Both the position numbers and the translations under genes were made by a program. DNA of 64,000 nt. Source: LSCE01 sp050485425 (GTDB lineage: Bacteria; Pseudomonadota; Gammaproteobacteria; Nitrococcales; Aquisalimonadaceae). The notes under the pieces were generated by a model. It did no database searches and was not told where the DNA came from. It saw nothing but the letters and a program-made list of their open reading frames with translations. This document shows, one piece after another, positions 56,025-64,000 of the stretch (position 1 is its first letter; each line of letters opens with the position of its first letter). Location: NCBI GenBank assembly GCA_050485425.1, contig JBJHBJ010000013.1:1-64000 (forward strand), written 5' to 3'.

Positions 56025-58112
56025 GTGAAAGCTGTTACCAAGTCGTTCCAATACGGTGATCACACCGTCACGCTCGAGACCGGAGCCATTGCCCGTCAGG
56101 CGACGGGAGCCGTTCTCGTCAACATGTCCGATACCGTGGTGCTGGTCACCGTGGTCGGCAAGAAGGACGACGCTGGTCAGCGCGATTTCCTTCCCCTGAC
56201 CGTCAACTACCAGGAGCGGACCTACGCCGCGGGCAAGATCCCGGGTGGCTTCTTCAAACGCGAGGGTCGCCCCTCCGAGAAGGAAACCCTGACCTCCCGC
56301 CTGATCGACCGCCCCATCCGCCCGCTTTTCCCCGACGGTTTCTACAATGAGGTTCAGGTCATCGCCACGGTGATCTCCATGAACCCCGACGTGGACCCGG
56401 ACATTCCCGCGCTGATTGGCACCTCCGCCGCACTGGCCATTTCTGGTATTCCGTTCGATGGTCCGATCGGCGCTGCTCGCGTGGGTTACAGGGACGGTCA
56501 GTACCTGCTGAATCCCGGCTTCAAGGCGCTGGAATCGTCGCAGCTGGACCTGGTGGTCGCCGGTACCGAAGACGCGGTGCTGATGGTGGAGTCCGAGGCC
56601 CAGGAACTGCCGGAAGACGTCATGCTGGAGGCCGTGCTGTTCGGCCACCAGCAGATGCAGGCGGCGATCAACTGCGTCAGGGAGCTGGCAGCCGAGGTGG
56701 GCAAGCCCCGCTGGGACTGGCAGCCGCCTGCCAAGGACGAGGCGCTGGCGCAGGACGTGTCTGCCGCATTCGAGCAGCCGCTGCGCGAAGCCTACAGCAT
56801 CCAGGAAAAGCAGGAGCGTAACGACCGCGTCAACGCCCTGCGCGACCAGGCGGTGGAAAAGCTGTCCGACGAGGAGTCGGAAACACGCACCTCCAGCCAT
56901 GTGGTCGCCGCGTTCAAGTCGCTGGAGAAGAAGATCGTTCGCGGCCGTATCCTGGCCGGCGAACCGCGCATCGACGGCCGCGACACGCGCACGGTACGCC
57001 CCATCGATATCGAACTGGGGACGCTGCCGCGCACGCACGGCTCCGCCGTGTTCACCCGCGGCGAAACCCAGGCCGTGGTGGTGACCACGCTGGGCACCGG
57101 CCGCGATGCCCAGATCATTGATGCCATTGAAGGGGAGCGCAAGGAACCCTTCATGCTGCACTATAATTTCCCGCCGTACTGCGTCGGTGAAACCGGTTTC
57201 ATGGGCGGCCCGAAGCGTCGTGAGATCGGCCACGGCCGCCTGGCCAAGCGCGGCGTCATGGCCGTCATGCCGAAGCCGGAGGACTGTCCGTACGTGATTC
57301 GCGTGGTGTCCGAGATCACCGAATCCAACGGTTCCAGCTCCATGGCGTCCGTCTGCGGTACCTCGCTGGCGCTGATGGATGCCGGTGTGCCGATCAAGGC
57401 GCCGGTGTCCGGCATTGCCATGGGCCTGATCAAGGAAGGCGACGACTTTGCCGTGTTGACCGACATTCTGGGTGACGAAGACCACCTGGGCGACATGGAT
57501 TTCAAGGTGGCCGGTACCGCGCAGGGCGTCACCGCGCTGCAGATGGACATCAAGATCAACGGCATCACCCGTGAAATCATGGCCCAGGCCCTGGAGCAGG
57601 CCGGTGCCGGACGGCTGCACATCCTGGAGGAAATGAACAAGGTGATCGCCGAGCCGCGCACGGACATGTCCGAGTACGCGCCCCGCATGATCACCATCCG
57701 CATCGATCCCGAGAAAATCCGTGACGTCATCGGCAAGGGTGGGGCCACCATCCGCCAGCTCACCGAGGAAACCGGGGCCAGCATCGACATCAAGGACGAC
57801 GGCACCGTGACCATCGCTTCGGTGGACAAGGCGGCCGGCGAGGAAGCACGCCGGCGCGTGGAACTGATCACCGCCGACATCGAGGTGGGCCGGATCTACG
57901 AGGGTCGCGTTGCCAAACTGATGGATTTTGGCGCTTTCGTGAATATCCTGCCCGGCAAGGACGGCCTGGTGCATATCTCGCAGATTTCCAACGAGCGGGT
58001 GGAGAACGTGGCCGACAAGCTCTCCGAGGGCGATGTTGTGCGCGTGAAAGTGCTTGAAGTGGACCGTCAGGGCCGTGTACGGCTGAGCATGAAGGAAGTG
58101 GACAGCGCCTGA
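56025..58112 (+). CDS. pnp: Polynucleotide phosphorylase
   Basis: 3'-5' phosphorolytic exoribonuclease of the degradosome; 695 residues. Two RNase PH domains (about 10-230 and 310-545) flank a helical linker. Conserved RDFLPLTVNYQERTYAAGKIPGGFFKREG (here NYQERTYAAGKIPGGFFKRE), SRLIDRPIRPLFP and HYNFPPYCVGETG are present. KH: DVIGKGGATIRQLTEETGA (about 566-584). S1: YEGRVAKLMDFGAFVNILPG (here RVAKLMDFGAFVNILPG). GTG start with AGAGGAAA. Followed by a strong terminator. Confidence 0.97.
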   Translation: MKAVTKSFQYGDHTVTLETGAIARQATGAVLVNMSDTVVLVTVVGKKDDAGQRDFLPLTVNYQERTYAAGKIPGGFFKREGRPSEKETLTSRLIDRPIRPLFPDGFYNEVQVIATVISMNPDVDPDIPALIGTSAALAISGIPFDGPIGAARVGYRDGQYLLNPGFKALESSQLDLVVAGTEDAVLMVESEAQELPEDVMLEAVLFGHQQMQAAINCVRELAAEVGKPRWDWQPPAKDEALAQDVSAAFEQPLREAYSIQEKQERNDRVNALRDQAVEKLSDEESETRTSSHVVAAFKSLEKKIVRGRILAGEPRIDGRDTRTVRPIDIELGTLPRTHGSAVFTRGETQAVVVTTLGTGRDAQIIDAIEGERKEPFMLHYNFPPYCVGETGFMGGPKRREIGHGRLAKRGVMAVMPKPEDCPYVIRVVSEITESNGSSSMASVCGTSLALMDAGVPIKAPVSGIAMGLIKEGDDFAVLTDILGDEDHLGDMDFKVAGTAQGVTALQMDIKINGITREIMAQALEQAGAGRLHILEEMNKVIAEPRTDMSEYAPRMITIRIDPEKIRDVIGKGGATIRQLTEETGASIDIKDDGTVTIASVDKAAGEEARRRVELITADIEVGRIYEGRVAKLMDFGAFVNILPGKDGLVHISQISNERVENVADKLSEGDVVRVKVLEVDRQGRVRLSMKEVDSA

Positions 58113-58143
58113 TTCCGGCGCATATCCAGGCCGCATCCTTTCC

Positions 58144-58177
58144 ACTGGGCCCCGCTAAAGCGGGGCCCAGTCGTTTT
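58144..58177 (+). terminator. Intrinsic terminator after pnp
   Basis: Perfect 12-bp stem ACTGGGCCCCGC / GCGGGGCCCAGT with TAAA loop, then CGTTTT. Symmetric enough to act on either strand. Confidence 0.9.
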
Positions 58178-58337
58178 CGCTGTTCTTGCCTGCAAACCGT
58201 GGGTGGGCGTAGTATCGAGTCACTTCGGCGATAAACCCGGCAGAACATGGGCTCGCGCGCTTCCTGCGGTACGGGCATGCTCTTGCAGTAGGCTTGTCGG
58301 CACTACGCACCGCATTGTCTTGCGGTCCGGAGTGGTA

Positions 58338-58354
58338 TGCGGCGGTTGGCCGCA
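58338..58354 (+). other. Hairpin in the csp 5' leader
   Basis: TGCGGC, GGTTG, GCCGCA, 31 nt upstream of the csp start. Cold-shock mRNAs often carry structured leaders. The preceding 58178-58337 shows only a possible 14-nt relic (58288-58301) of the ttcA-side repeat core. Confidence 0.4.
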
Positions 58355-58384
58355 GTGTCTCAAGTGATAGAGGTTGTAGGAATC

Positions 58385-58594
58385 ATGGCAGAAAGAGAGC
58401 AGGGCACGGTCAAGTGGTTTGATGCGGCGAAGGGGTTTGGCTTCATCGCCCGCGAAAGCGGTGATGATGTCTTCGTGCATTTCCGTGCCATTCGCGGAGA
58501 TGGCTACCGTACCCTGGAAGACGGCCAGCGAGTTGAATTCAACGTGGTGCAGGGCCAGAAAGGCCTCCAGGCCGACGACGTACAGGCGCTGTAG
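58385..58594 (+). CDS. CspA-family cold-shock protein
   Basis: 69-residue single OB-fold RNA chaperone. EQGTVKWFDAAKGFGFIARE holds RNP1 (KGFGFI), DVFVHF is RNP2, and GQRVEFNVVQGQKGLQADDV closes the barrel. The ATG at 58385 matches the family start; the frame upstream to 58337 is rejected. Monocistronic between two terminators. Which csp paralogue it is cannot be told. Confidence 0.95.
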   Translation: MAEREQGTVKWFDAAKGFGFIARESGDDVFVHFRAIRGDGYRTLEDGQRVEFNVVQGQKGLQADDVQAL

Positions 58595-58619
58595 CGTCTG
58601 CGCGTCAGTGACTGGACAG

Positions 58620-58644
58620 GGCCTCCCACGGGAGGCCTTTTTTT
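58620..58644 (+). terminator. Intrinsic terminator after csp
   Basis: GGCCTCC, CACG loop, GGAGGCC, then seven T. Confidence 0.93.
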
Positions 58645-58700
58645 GTTGCGTTTCCGGTGGCGCCTGGCACGCGCCGCCTTTTCGACTGGAGGAACAAGTC

Positions 58701-59918
58701 ATGGCGGCGGTACTGAAACATCTTCGCGTACTGGACATGAGCCGCATCCTGGCCGGACCCTGGGCCAGCCAGCTGCTGGCCGACCTGGGGGCGGACGTGA
58801 TCAAGATCGAACGTCCCGTCCGTGGCGACGACACCCGCGGCTGGGGGCCGCCATATGCCGAGCAGGGACAAACCCGGGAGGCCGCATACTACCTGTCCTG
58901 CAACCGCGGCAAGCGTTCCGTGGCCGTGGACATCACCACCGCCGAAGGACAGGCGCTGGTTCGGGAACTGGCGGCAGATAGCGACGTGCTCCTGGAGAAC
59001 TACAAGGTCGGGGGCCTGGCACGCTATGGGCTGGATTATGCGTCGCTGAAGGCGGTGAATCCGGGACTGGTCTACTGCTCGATCACCGGCTTCGGCCAGA
59101 CCGGGCCCTACCGGGATCGCGCCGGTTATGACTTTCTGCTTCAGGGCATGGGCGGGCTGATGAGCATTACCGGGCAGTCCGATGCCGAAGGTGGGGAGCC
59201 GGTGAAAGTGGGCGTGGCCATCACCGATGTGCTCACCGGCATGTACGCCGCCGTGGCCGTGCTTGCCGCGCTGGCGGAGCGGGAGCGCACCGGGCGGGGG
59301 CGGCAGGTGGATCTCGCGCTGCTGGACGTGCAGGTGGCCAGCCTGGCCAATCAGGCCATGAACTATCTGGTGAGCGGGCAGGCGCCGGAGCGCATGGGCA
59401 ATGCCCACCCCAATATCGTTCCCTATCAGGTCTTCGCCACCGCCGATGGGCATCTGGTGCTGACGGTGGGTAACGACGATCAGTTCCGCCGTTTCTGCAA
59501 GGCTGCCGGCCGTCCGGAACTGGCCGAGCACCCGGATTACGCGACCAACGCCGGCCGGGTCCGTTTCCGGCAGCAATTGGTGCCCCTGCTGGAGGGCCTG
59601 TTCCGGCAGCATTCCTCGGCACACTGGCTGGAAACGCTGGAAGGCGTCGGGGTCCCCTGCGGACCGGTGAACCGGCTGGACCAGGTATTCGCCGATCCGC
59701 ATGTGCAGGCGAGGGGGATGCGTCGAGAACTGCACCACCCGCGACTGGGAACCATACCCAGCGTGGCCAATCCGATACGCTACGATGGGGAGTCCGCCAC
59801 CGCCGACCGGGCACCGCCGGTGCTGGGAGCCGACACCGAGCAGGTGCTGTGCGAACTGCTTGGCAGGAGCGCCGGCGAGGTGGATGCGTTGAAGCGCAGG
59901 GGTGTGATAGGCAGTTGA
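58701..59918 (+). CDS. CaiB/BaiF family III CoA-transferase
   Basis: Predicted cytoplasmic CoA-transferase of the formyl-CoA/carnitine/succinate-glutarate type, 405 residues. LRVLDMSRILAGPWASQLLADLGADVIKIERP (here RILAGPWASQLLADLGADV), GDDTRGWGPP, NRGKRSVAVD, and the likely catalytic Asp in RAGYDFLLQGMGGLM followed by ITDVLTGMYA are family hallmarks. The ATG at 58701 follows GGAGGAAC. It converges on an acyl-CoA dehydrogenase gene, so a role in activating a carboxylic acid for beta-oxidation or dicarboxylate catabolism is plausible; the substrate is not determined. Confidence 0.92.
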   Translation: MAAVLKHLRVLDMSRILAGPWASQLLADLGADVIKIERPVRGDDTRGWGPPYAEQGQTREAAYYLSCNRGKRSVAVDITTAEGQALVRELAADSDVLLENYKVGGLARYGLDYASLKAVNPGLVYCSITGFGQTGPYRDRAGYDFLLQGMGGLMSITGQSDAEGGEPVKVGVAITDVLTGMYAAVAVLAALAERERTGRGRQVDLALLDVQVASLANQAMNYLVSGQAPERMGNAHPNIVPYQVFATADGHLVLTVGNDDQFRRFCKAAGRPELAEHPDYATNAGRVRFRQQLVPLLEGLFRQHSSAHWLETLEGVGVPCGPVNRLDQVFADPHVQARGMRRELHHPRLGTIPSVANPIRYDGESATADRAPPVLGADTEQVLCELLGRSAGEVDALKRRGVIGS

Positions 59919-59928
59919 ACCGGATGTT

Positions 59929-59964
59929 CCGGCCGCCCCCTCAAGGGGTTGCGGCCGGATTTTT
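59929..59964 (+). terminator. Intrinsic terminator after the CoA-transferase gene
   Basis: CCGGCCGC (59929-59936) with GCGGCCGG (59951-59958), inner CCCC/GGGG, TCAA loop, a TT bulge, then ATTTTT. Confidence 0.88.
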
Positions 59965-59978
59965 CGCACTGCGTTGTT

Positions 59979-60078
59979 GCGTCCCTTGGCAAGGGCCCGC
60001 CATTGCCAAGGGACGCGCCTAGCACCAGCGCAAGGCTGACGCTCAGAAATGCTGCGAACTGCTGTTACGGGGCACTAG
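59979..60078. repeat. Stop-codon-abutting dispersed repeat, copy B, with 14-bp inverted repeat
   Basis: 60044-60078 is the reverse complement of 48889-48923 (34 of 35 identical) and includes the TAG stop of the minus-strand acyl-CoA dehydrogenase. Downstream of it (minus sense) a perfect 14-bp inverted repeat (59979-59992 with 60003-60016) replaces the different stem found in copy A. Confidence 0.85.
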
Positions 60079-61871
60079 GACTGGTGCTGGAACTGCTCCA
60101 GCGACAGGGCGTTGGTCCAGCGTCCACCCGCCAGTACCGCGGGCAGGCTGGCGGCGGCGCGCGGCAGCAGGTGATCGGCGTAGAACCGGGCGCTGACGAT
60201 CTTGGCCTGGTAGAACGCGCTGTCCTCCGCATTGCCGTCCAGTGCCTGCCTGGCCTTGACCGCGGCGCGGGCCATCAGAGCACCACCGGCGGTGAAGCCG
60301 GCCAGCATCAGGTAGGGCACCGAGGCCGCGGCGGAATCGGCCGGTGCCTCGCCGTGGGTCCGGGTGATGTACTCGGCCGCCTTCTCCAGTGCGTCCAGCG
60401 CCTGCGCCAGCGGCGAGGCCATGTCGGCCAGATCTCCGCCGGCTGTTTCCAGTGCCCGCTGGTCTTCACGGAACTCGGCGATCAGCGCCTTCATCGCAGC
60501 TCCCTGGTCACGGAAGGTCTTGCGGCCGATCAGATCGTTGGCCTGGATGGCGGTGGTGCCCTCATAGATGGTGATGATGCGGGCATCCCGGTAATGCTGC
60601 GCGGCACCGGTTTCCTCGACGAAGCCCATGCCCCCGTGCACCTGGACGCCAAGCGATGACAATTCCACGCCCAGTTCGGTGCTCCAGCCCTTGACGATGG
60701 GAATCAGCAGGTCCACCCGGCTCTGCGCCTGCTGGCGCTGCTCGTCGTCGGGGTGGTGATGTGCCAGGTCCATGAAATACGCGGCGAAATAGGCCAGCGC
60801 GCGCATGGCTTCGGCACCGCTTTTCATGGTCATCAGCAGGCGGCGCACGTCCGGATGACCGATGATGGATTTCTCGTCACCCTTGCGAACCAGGGGCTTG
60901 CCCTGCACGCGATCGCTGGCGTACCAGAGGGCCTGCTGGTAGGCGCGGTCGGCAATGGCAAGGCCCTGCAACCCCACCTTGTGCCGGGCCTCGTTCATCA
61001 TCGTGAACATATAGGCCAGGCCCTGGCCTTCCTCGCCGACCAGGTAACCCACGGCGCCACCTTCGTCGCCATAGGCCATGGTGCAGGTGGGGCTGGCGTG
61101 AATCCCCAGCTTGTGTTCGATGGAGACGCAACGTACGTCGTTGCGCTTGCCCGGGCTGCCATCTTCGTTCACCAGGAATTTCGGCACGATGAACAGGGAA
61201 ATGCCCTTGACGCCGGCAGGGGCGTCGGGCGTACGCGCCAGGACCAGGTGAATGATGTTCTCCGCACAGTCGTGTTCACCCCAGGTGATGAAGATCTTCT
61301 GGCCCTGCAGCAGGTAGTGTTCCCCGGCGCGTTCCGCCCTGGTTCGCACCTGGGCGAGGTCGGAGCCGGCCTGGGGTTCGGTCAGGTTCATGGTGCCGGT
61401 CCATTCACCGCTCACCAGTCGGGGAAGATAGGTGGTCTTCTGCGCGTCCGAGCCATGATTGTTGATGGCTTCGATGGCACCTGCAGTGAGGAGTGGGCCC
61501 AGTGCGAAGGACATGTTCGCCGCGTTCAGCATTTCCTGCACGGCGGTGGCCAGCGATGCCGGCAAGCCCTGGCCCTCGTATTCGGGGGGGCAGGGCAGGG
61601 AGTTCCAGCCGCTTTCCACATACTGGGCATAGGCCTCCGGAAAACCCCTGGGCGTGGTCACTTCGCCATCCTTCCAGCGGCAGCCTTCCTGGTCGCCGCT
61701 CTTGTTCAACGGGGCGAGCACGTTGCCGGTGAAGCGTGACGCCTCCTCCAGCACCGCTGCGACCAGGTCATCGCTGACCTCGCTGAACGCGGGGAGCCCG
61801 CTCACCGCATCGAAATCGAGCAGTTCGTTGAGCACAAAGCGCATGTCGCGGGTGGGCGCACGATAATCCAT
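60075..61871 (-). CDS. Acyl-CoA dehydrogenase, large DmdC-like type
   Basis: FAD-dependent dehydrogenase of 598 residues, about 200 longer than classical enzymes, with the extra C-terminal helical domain of the DmdC/AidB-like subgroup. Landmarks: MNLTEPQAGSDLAQVRTRA (here NLTEPQAGSDLAQVRT), KIFITWGEHD, GYLVGEEGQGLAYMF, GVQVHGGMGFVEETG and IYEGTTAIQANDLIGRK with the catalytic-base Glu. GGAGGAGA precedes the ATG at 61871. Substrate may be a medium or sulfur-containing acyl-CoA; annotation as 3-methylmercaptopropionyl-CoA dehydrogenase would be over-precise. Confidence 0.93.
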   Translation of the reverse strand: MDYRAPTRDMRFVLNELLDFDAVSGLPAFSEVSDDLVAAVLEEASRFTGNVLAPLNKSGDQEGCRWKDGEVTTPRGFPEAYAQYVESGWNSLPCPPEYEGQGLPASLATAVQEMLNAANMSFALGPLLTAGAIEAINNHGSDAQKTTYLPRLVSGEWTGTMNLTEPQAGSDLAQVRTRAERAGEHYLLQGQKIFITWGEHDCAENIIHLVLARTPDAPAGVKGISLFIVPKFLVNEDGSPGKRNDVRCVSIEHKLGIHASPTCTMAYGDEGGAVGYLVGEEGQGLAYMFTMMNEARHKVGLQGLAIADRAYQQALWYASDRVQGKPLVRKGDEKSIIGHPDVRRLLMTMKSGAEAMRALAYFAAYFMDLAHHHPDDEQRQQAQSRVDLLIPIVKGWSTELGVELSSLGVQVHGGMGFVEETGAAQHYRDARIITIYEGTTAIQANDLIGRKTFRDQGAAMKALIAEFREDQRALETAGGDLADMASPLAQALDALEKAAEYITRTHGEAPADSAAASVPYLMLAGFTAGGALMARAAVKARQALDGNAEDSAFYQAKIVSARFYADHLLPRAAASLPAVLAGGRWTNALSLEQFQHQS

Positions 61872-61941
61872 GGTCTCCTCCAGGTTCAGTACGGTGGCGT
61901 ATGGCCAAATGATACCATATAAGCCTGATTGCTCGGACAGC

Positions 61942-62415
61942 TCAGATTATGCGGAATCTGCCAGCGTGGAACAGTAGCGGCTCCGCCAGGCGATGCTCCA
62001 TCTGCAGTATGCGACCCAGCAGTATCTCATGGTCTCCACCGTCAAGGCGTTGTTCCACCCGGCACTGGAAGAGCGCGGCGAATTCCCCCAGCAGGGGCAG
62101 GCCTGCGATACCGGATTCGAAGGGGACGCCGCTGAACTTGTCGTCGGTGTCGAGGGCGAAGTGTTCCGCCAGGGGCTGCTGTCCGGCATGAAGAACATGG
62201 ACGGCGTAGTGGCTTGCCTGATGGAAGGCATCGAAGGGGCCGATGCCCCGGTGCGCGCACCACAGGACCAGGGGAGGCTGCAGGGAGACCGCGCTGAAAC
62301 TGTTGACGGTCATCCCCTCGGGTTTGCCGTCACCGGTGAGGGTGGTGACCACGGTGACGCCGGTGGCGAAAGCTCCCAGTGCCTGGCGGAGTGTGTCGAT
62401 ATCGGAATCGCTCAT
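61942..62415 (-). CDS. Flavin reductase-domain protein
   Basis: 157-residue FMN-binding split-barrel protein of the HpaC/flavin reductase family. DTLRQALGAFATGVTVVTT (residues 8-26), GMTVNSFSAVSLQPPLV (38-54) and HFALDTDDKFSGVPF are typical. The ATG at 62415 gives the standard N-terminus (MSDSDIDTLRQAL); the long frame upstream to 63018 is mostly antisense and not supported. No clear Shine-Dalgarno. It lies between the CBS gene and the acyl-CoA dehydrogenase on the same strand (gaps 68 and 70 nt), so the three may be cotranscribed. It probably supplies reduced flavin to a partner; none is identified. Confidence 0.88.
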   Translation of the reverse strand: MSDSDIDTLRQALGAFATGVTVVTTLTGDGKPEGMTVNSFSAVSLQPPLVLWCAHRGIGPFDAFHQASHYAVHVLHAGQQPLAEHFALDTDDKFSGVPFESGIAGLPLLGEFAALFQCRVEQRLDGGDHEILLGRILQMEHRLAEPLLFHAGRFRII

Positions 62416-62483
62416 GAATGCTGGCCGCGAAAAGACGCGCCCCTGCGCCTGGCAGGGCCGACTGGTGTATCCCCAGGGAGAGG

Positions 62484-62951
62484 TCAGACCTCGATCTGGT
62501 GTCCGTGGATATAATCCATCAGGTCGGCGATATCGCGATCCTTGTCCTGTACCGCGAAGCGCACCAGGTCGCCGATGGACAGCAGTCCCATCAGTCTGCC
62601 ACCGTCCACGACCGGCAAATGCCGGATGCGCCGGTCGGTGCACTGCACCAGGGCCTCCTCGACGGTGATGGATGGTTTCACGGTGAAGATCTTGCTGCTC
62701 ATGACATCTTTCACCATGACGGCGCCTGGTGAAACGCCCCGGTCTGCAATGCGGCGCAGGACGTCTCGCTCGGAGAAGATCCCGGCGAGCTTGCCGTTGT
62801 CGATGACCAGCACGCAGCCGATGTTGGCATCCGTCATGATGCGGATGGCCTCCGACGCTCGCATATCCGGTCTGGCCGTATACAGTGTGCCGCCCGTTTC
62901 CGGCATCAGTGCCGCCTTTTCGGCCAGTACGACGTGTAGCGGTGTTTCCAT
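62484..62951 (-). CDS. Tandem CBS-domain protein
   Basis: 155-residue stand-alone Bateman module. CBS1: ASEAIRIMTDANIGCVLVID, then GIFSERDVLRRI (about residues 30-75). CBS2: TVEEALVQCTDRRIRHLPVVD, split as TVEEALVQCTDRR and IRHLPVVDGGRLMGLLSIGDLV (here GGRLMGLLSIGDLV), about 95-145. Such proteins bind adenine nucleotides as energy sensors. The ATG at 62951 is about 9 nt from GGGGGAGG; a TTG at 62972 is less likely. Target unknown; divergently placed from nqrA across a 260-bp gap. Confidence 0.9.
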   Translation of the reverse strand: METPLHVVLAEKAALMPETGGTLYTARPDMRASEAIRIMTDANIGCVLVIDNGKLAGIFSERDVLRRIADRGVSPGAVMVKDVMSSKIFTVKPSITVEEALVQCTDRRIRHLPVVDGGRLMGLLSIGDLVRFAVQDKDRDIADLMDYIHGHQIEV

Positions 62952-63211
62952 CGGCTTTTCCTCCCCCAGCAAGCCAGAACGCCAAGGCCACCACGCTTCG
63001 GCGCTTCCTCCAAAGCATAGACCACGAAGCTCTGCTCGGAGGGACTGGTAAGCCCTTGTCCTTGAACCATACTTAGGGGGAACGCAAGACGTTCGAGTGC
63101 CTCACCGGCATGTGGATGCGGCAGGTCGGTCTGGAGAAGAGCTCAGGGGGCAGAGAATTCCGGCCTGCCGTGACCCTGGAGACTGAACAAGAATAAAGAC
63201 GGGCGAGCGCC
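62952..63211. other. Divergent gap between CBS gene and nqrA
   Basis: 260 bp with no supported gene. The likely nqr promoter lies here, but I could not find a pair of convincing sigma-70 hexamers; CTTGTCC and CATACTTAG near 63050-63075 are the nearest words and are badly spaced. Confidence 0.4.
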
Positions 63212-64000
63212 ATGATCAGGATCAGGCGGGGACTCGACATACCAATCGCCGGGGCACCACGCCAGGAGATCGAAAGGGGATCCAGGGTCCGTTCGGTCGC
63301 CGTGCTGGGTGCCGATTATCCCGGCATGAAGCCGACGATGCTCGTCCGAGAGGGCGACCGGGTCCGGCGCGGGCAGGTATTGTTCGAAGACAAGAAGACG
63401 GAGGGTGTGCGTTACACGGCCCCTGCCGCCGGCCGGGTAACCGCTATTCACCGCGGCGAACAACGCAGACTGCTTTCCGTGGTGATCGACGCCACCGGCG
63501 CAGACGGCGATGAGCCATTCACGGCACACAACGCTGCCACGCTTGCCCGCCTGGATCGTGGCCGCGTCCAGGAGCAACTGGTCGCCTCCGGCGAGTGGAC
63601 TGCCATTCGCACCCGGCCATTCGGCAAGGTGCCGGCCCCCGGTACGGTACCGCACGCCATTTTCGTCCCGGCGATGGATACCAACCCGCTGGCCCCTGAC
63701 CCGGCCGTGATCATCCAGGATGAACTGCCCGCCTTCCGTGACGGACTGACCGTGCTTTCCCGACTGACGGACGGGCCGGTATGGGTCTGCCGCGCGGCCG
63801 GCTCCGGCCTGCCGCCGTTCGCCGACGGGCAGATCCGCGAGGAGACCTTTGCCGGCCCCCATCCGGCCGGCAATCCTGGCACCCATATCCATTTCCTCGC
63901 GCCGGTGCACATGAACCGTGCGGTCTGGGTGGTGGGCTATCAGGATGTGATTGCCATCGGTCGGTTGTTCACCAGCGGACGGCTCCATACCGACCGGATC
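63212..64000 (+). CDS. nqrA: Na+-translocating NADH:quinone reductase subunit A, 3' end cut off
   Basis: First subunit of the Na+-pumping NADH:ubiquinone oxidoreductase (Nqr). 263 codons are visible, all open, of about 445 expected. The N-terminus MIRIRRGLDIPIAGAPRQEI corresponds to the family start 'MIKIKKGLDIPIAGAPEQ'. YPGMKPTMLVREGDRVRRGQ, LFEDKKTEGVRYTAPAAGRV (here KKTEGVRYTAPAAGRV), IRTRPFGKVPAP and the NPGTHIHFLAPV segment fit NqrA. The ATG at 63212 follows GGGCGAGCG. The remaining nqrBCDEF are expected beyond the window. Presence beside complex I implies a sodium-based alternative respiratory entry. Confidence 0.94.
   Translation, partial: MIRIRRGLDIPIAGAPRQEIERGSRVRSVAVLGADYPGMKPTMLVREGDRVRRGQVLFEDKKTEGVRYTAPAAGRVTAIHRGEQRRLLSVVIDATGADGDEPFTAHNAATLARLDRGRVQEQLVASGEWTAIRTRPFGKVPAPGTVPHAIFVPAMDTNPLAPDPAVIIQDELPAFRDGLTVLSRLTDGPVWVCRAAGSGLPPFADGQIREETFAGPHPAGNPGTHIHFLAPVHMNRAVWVVGYQDVIAIGRLFTSGRLHTDRI

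Overview
The window is 64 kb of a GC-rich (roughly 63-65% by eye) bacterial chromosome that is almost all vertically inherited core genes. The gene orders seen here are typical of Gammaproteobacteria: carA-carB-greA; yhbY/rlmE-ftsH-folP-glmM; tpiA-secG-tRNA-Leu(GAG)-nuoABCDEFGHIJKLMN; and tRNA-fMet-rimP-nusA-infB-rbfA-truB-rpsO-pnp. Separate nuoC and nuoD, an ImuA/ImuB/DnaE2 mutasome, and an Na+-NQR gene (nqrA at the right edge) beside a complete NDH-1 operon suggest a halophilic or alkaliphilic purple-sulfur-related lineage (Ectothiorhodospiraceae or similar). That placement is an inference. I see no prophage, plasmid, integrase, transposase or CRISPR array.

Layout. 1-2.0 kb: two paralogous DUF4382-type surface proteins. 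The first is cut by the window edge; the second is a lipoprotein. 2.0-6.9 kb (minus): a PadR regulator, a membrane-fusion protein and an RND pump, with a good operator candidate upstream. 7.1-8.25 kb: ttcA, followed by a remarkable pair of inverted structured repeats. 8.25-18.4 kb: a split SOS mutagenesis cassette. dnaE2 has its own perfect LexA box. lexA-imuA-imuB lies about 4 kb away behind tandem LexA boxes. In between sit an alpha/beta hydrolase, a conserved hypothetical gene and a polar amino-acid ABC transporter. 18.6-20.9 kb: relA. 21-26.4 kb: carAB-greA and a DUF4149 membrane protein, with an intrinsic terminator or attenuator just before carA. 26.4-33.3 kb: yhbY, a small membrane ORF, rlmE, ftsH, folP, glmM, tpiA and secG. 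33.5-48.9 kb: tRNA-Leu and the 14-gene complex I operon with a DUF2818 gene at its end. 49.1-58.2 kb: initiator tRNA and the translation/RNA-decay cluster. 58.4-63.0 kb: a cold-shock protein, a family III CoA-transferase, an acyl-CoA dehydrogenase, a flavin reductase and a CBS-domain protein. 63.2 kb to the end: the start of nqrA.

How the genes work together. The minus-strand SOS genes form one LexA-controlled translesion system. The nuo and nqr genes give two alternative NADH:quinone entry points, one H+-pumping and one Na+-pumping. The fMet-to-pnp block joins initiation, elongation control, 30S maturation and mRNA decay.

The least ordinary material is intergenic. At least three families of palindromic dispersed repeats recur, and several overlap the stop codon of the adjacent gene. 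One family (about 132 nt, two inverted copies at 7942-8246) keeps a conserved core and a conserved fold while its stems differ in sequence. That pattern suggests selection on structure. It is the best candidate here for something little described.
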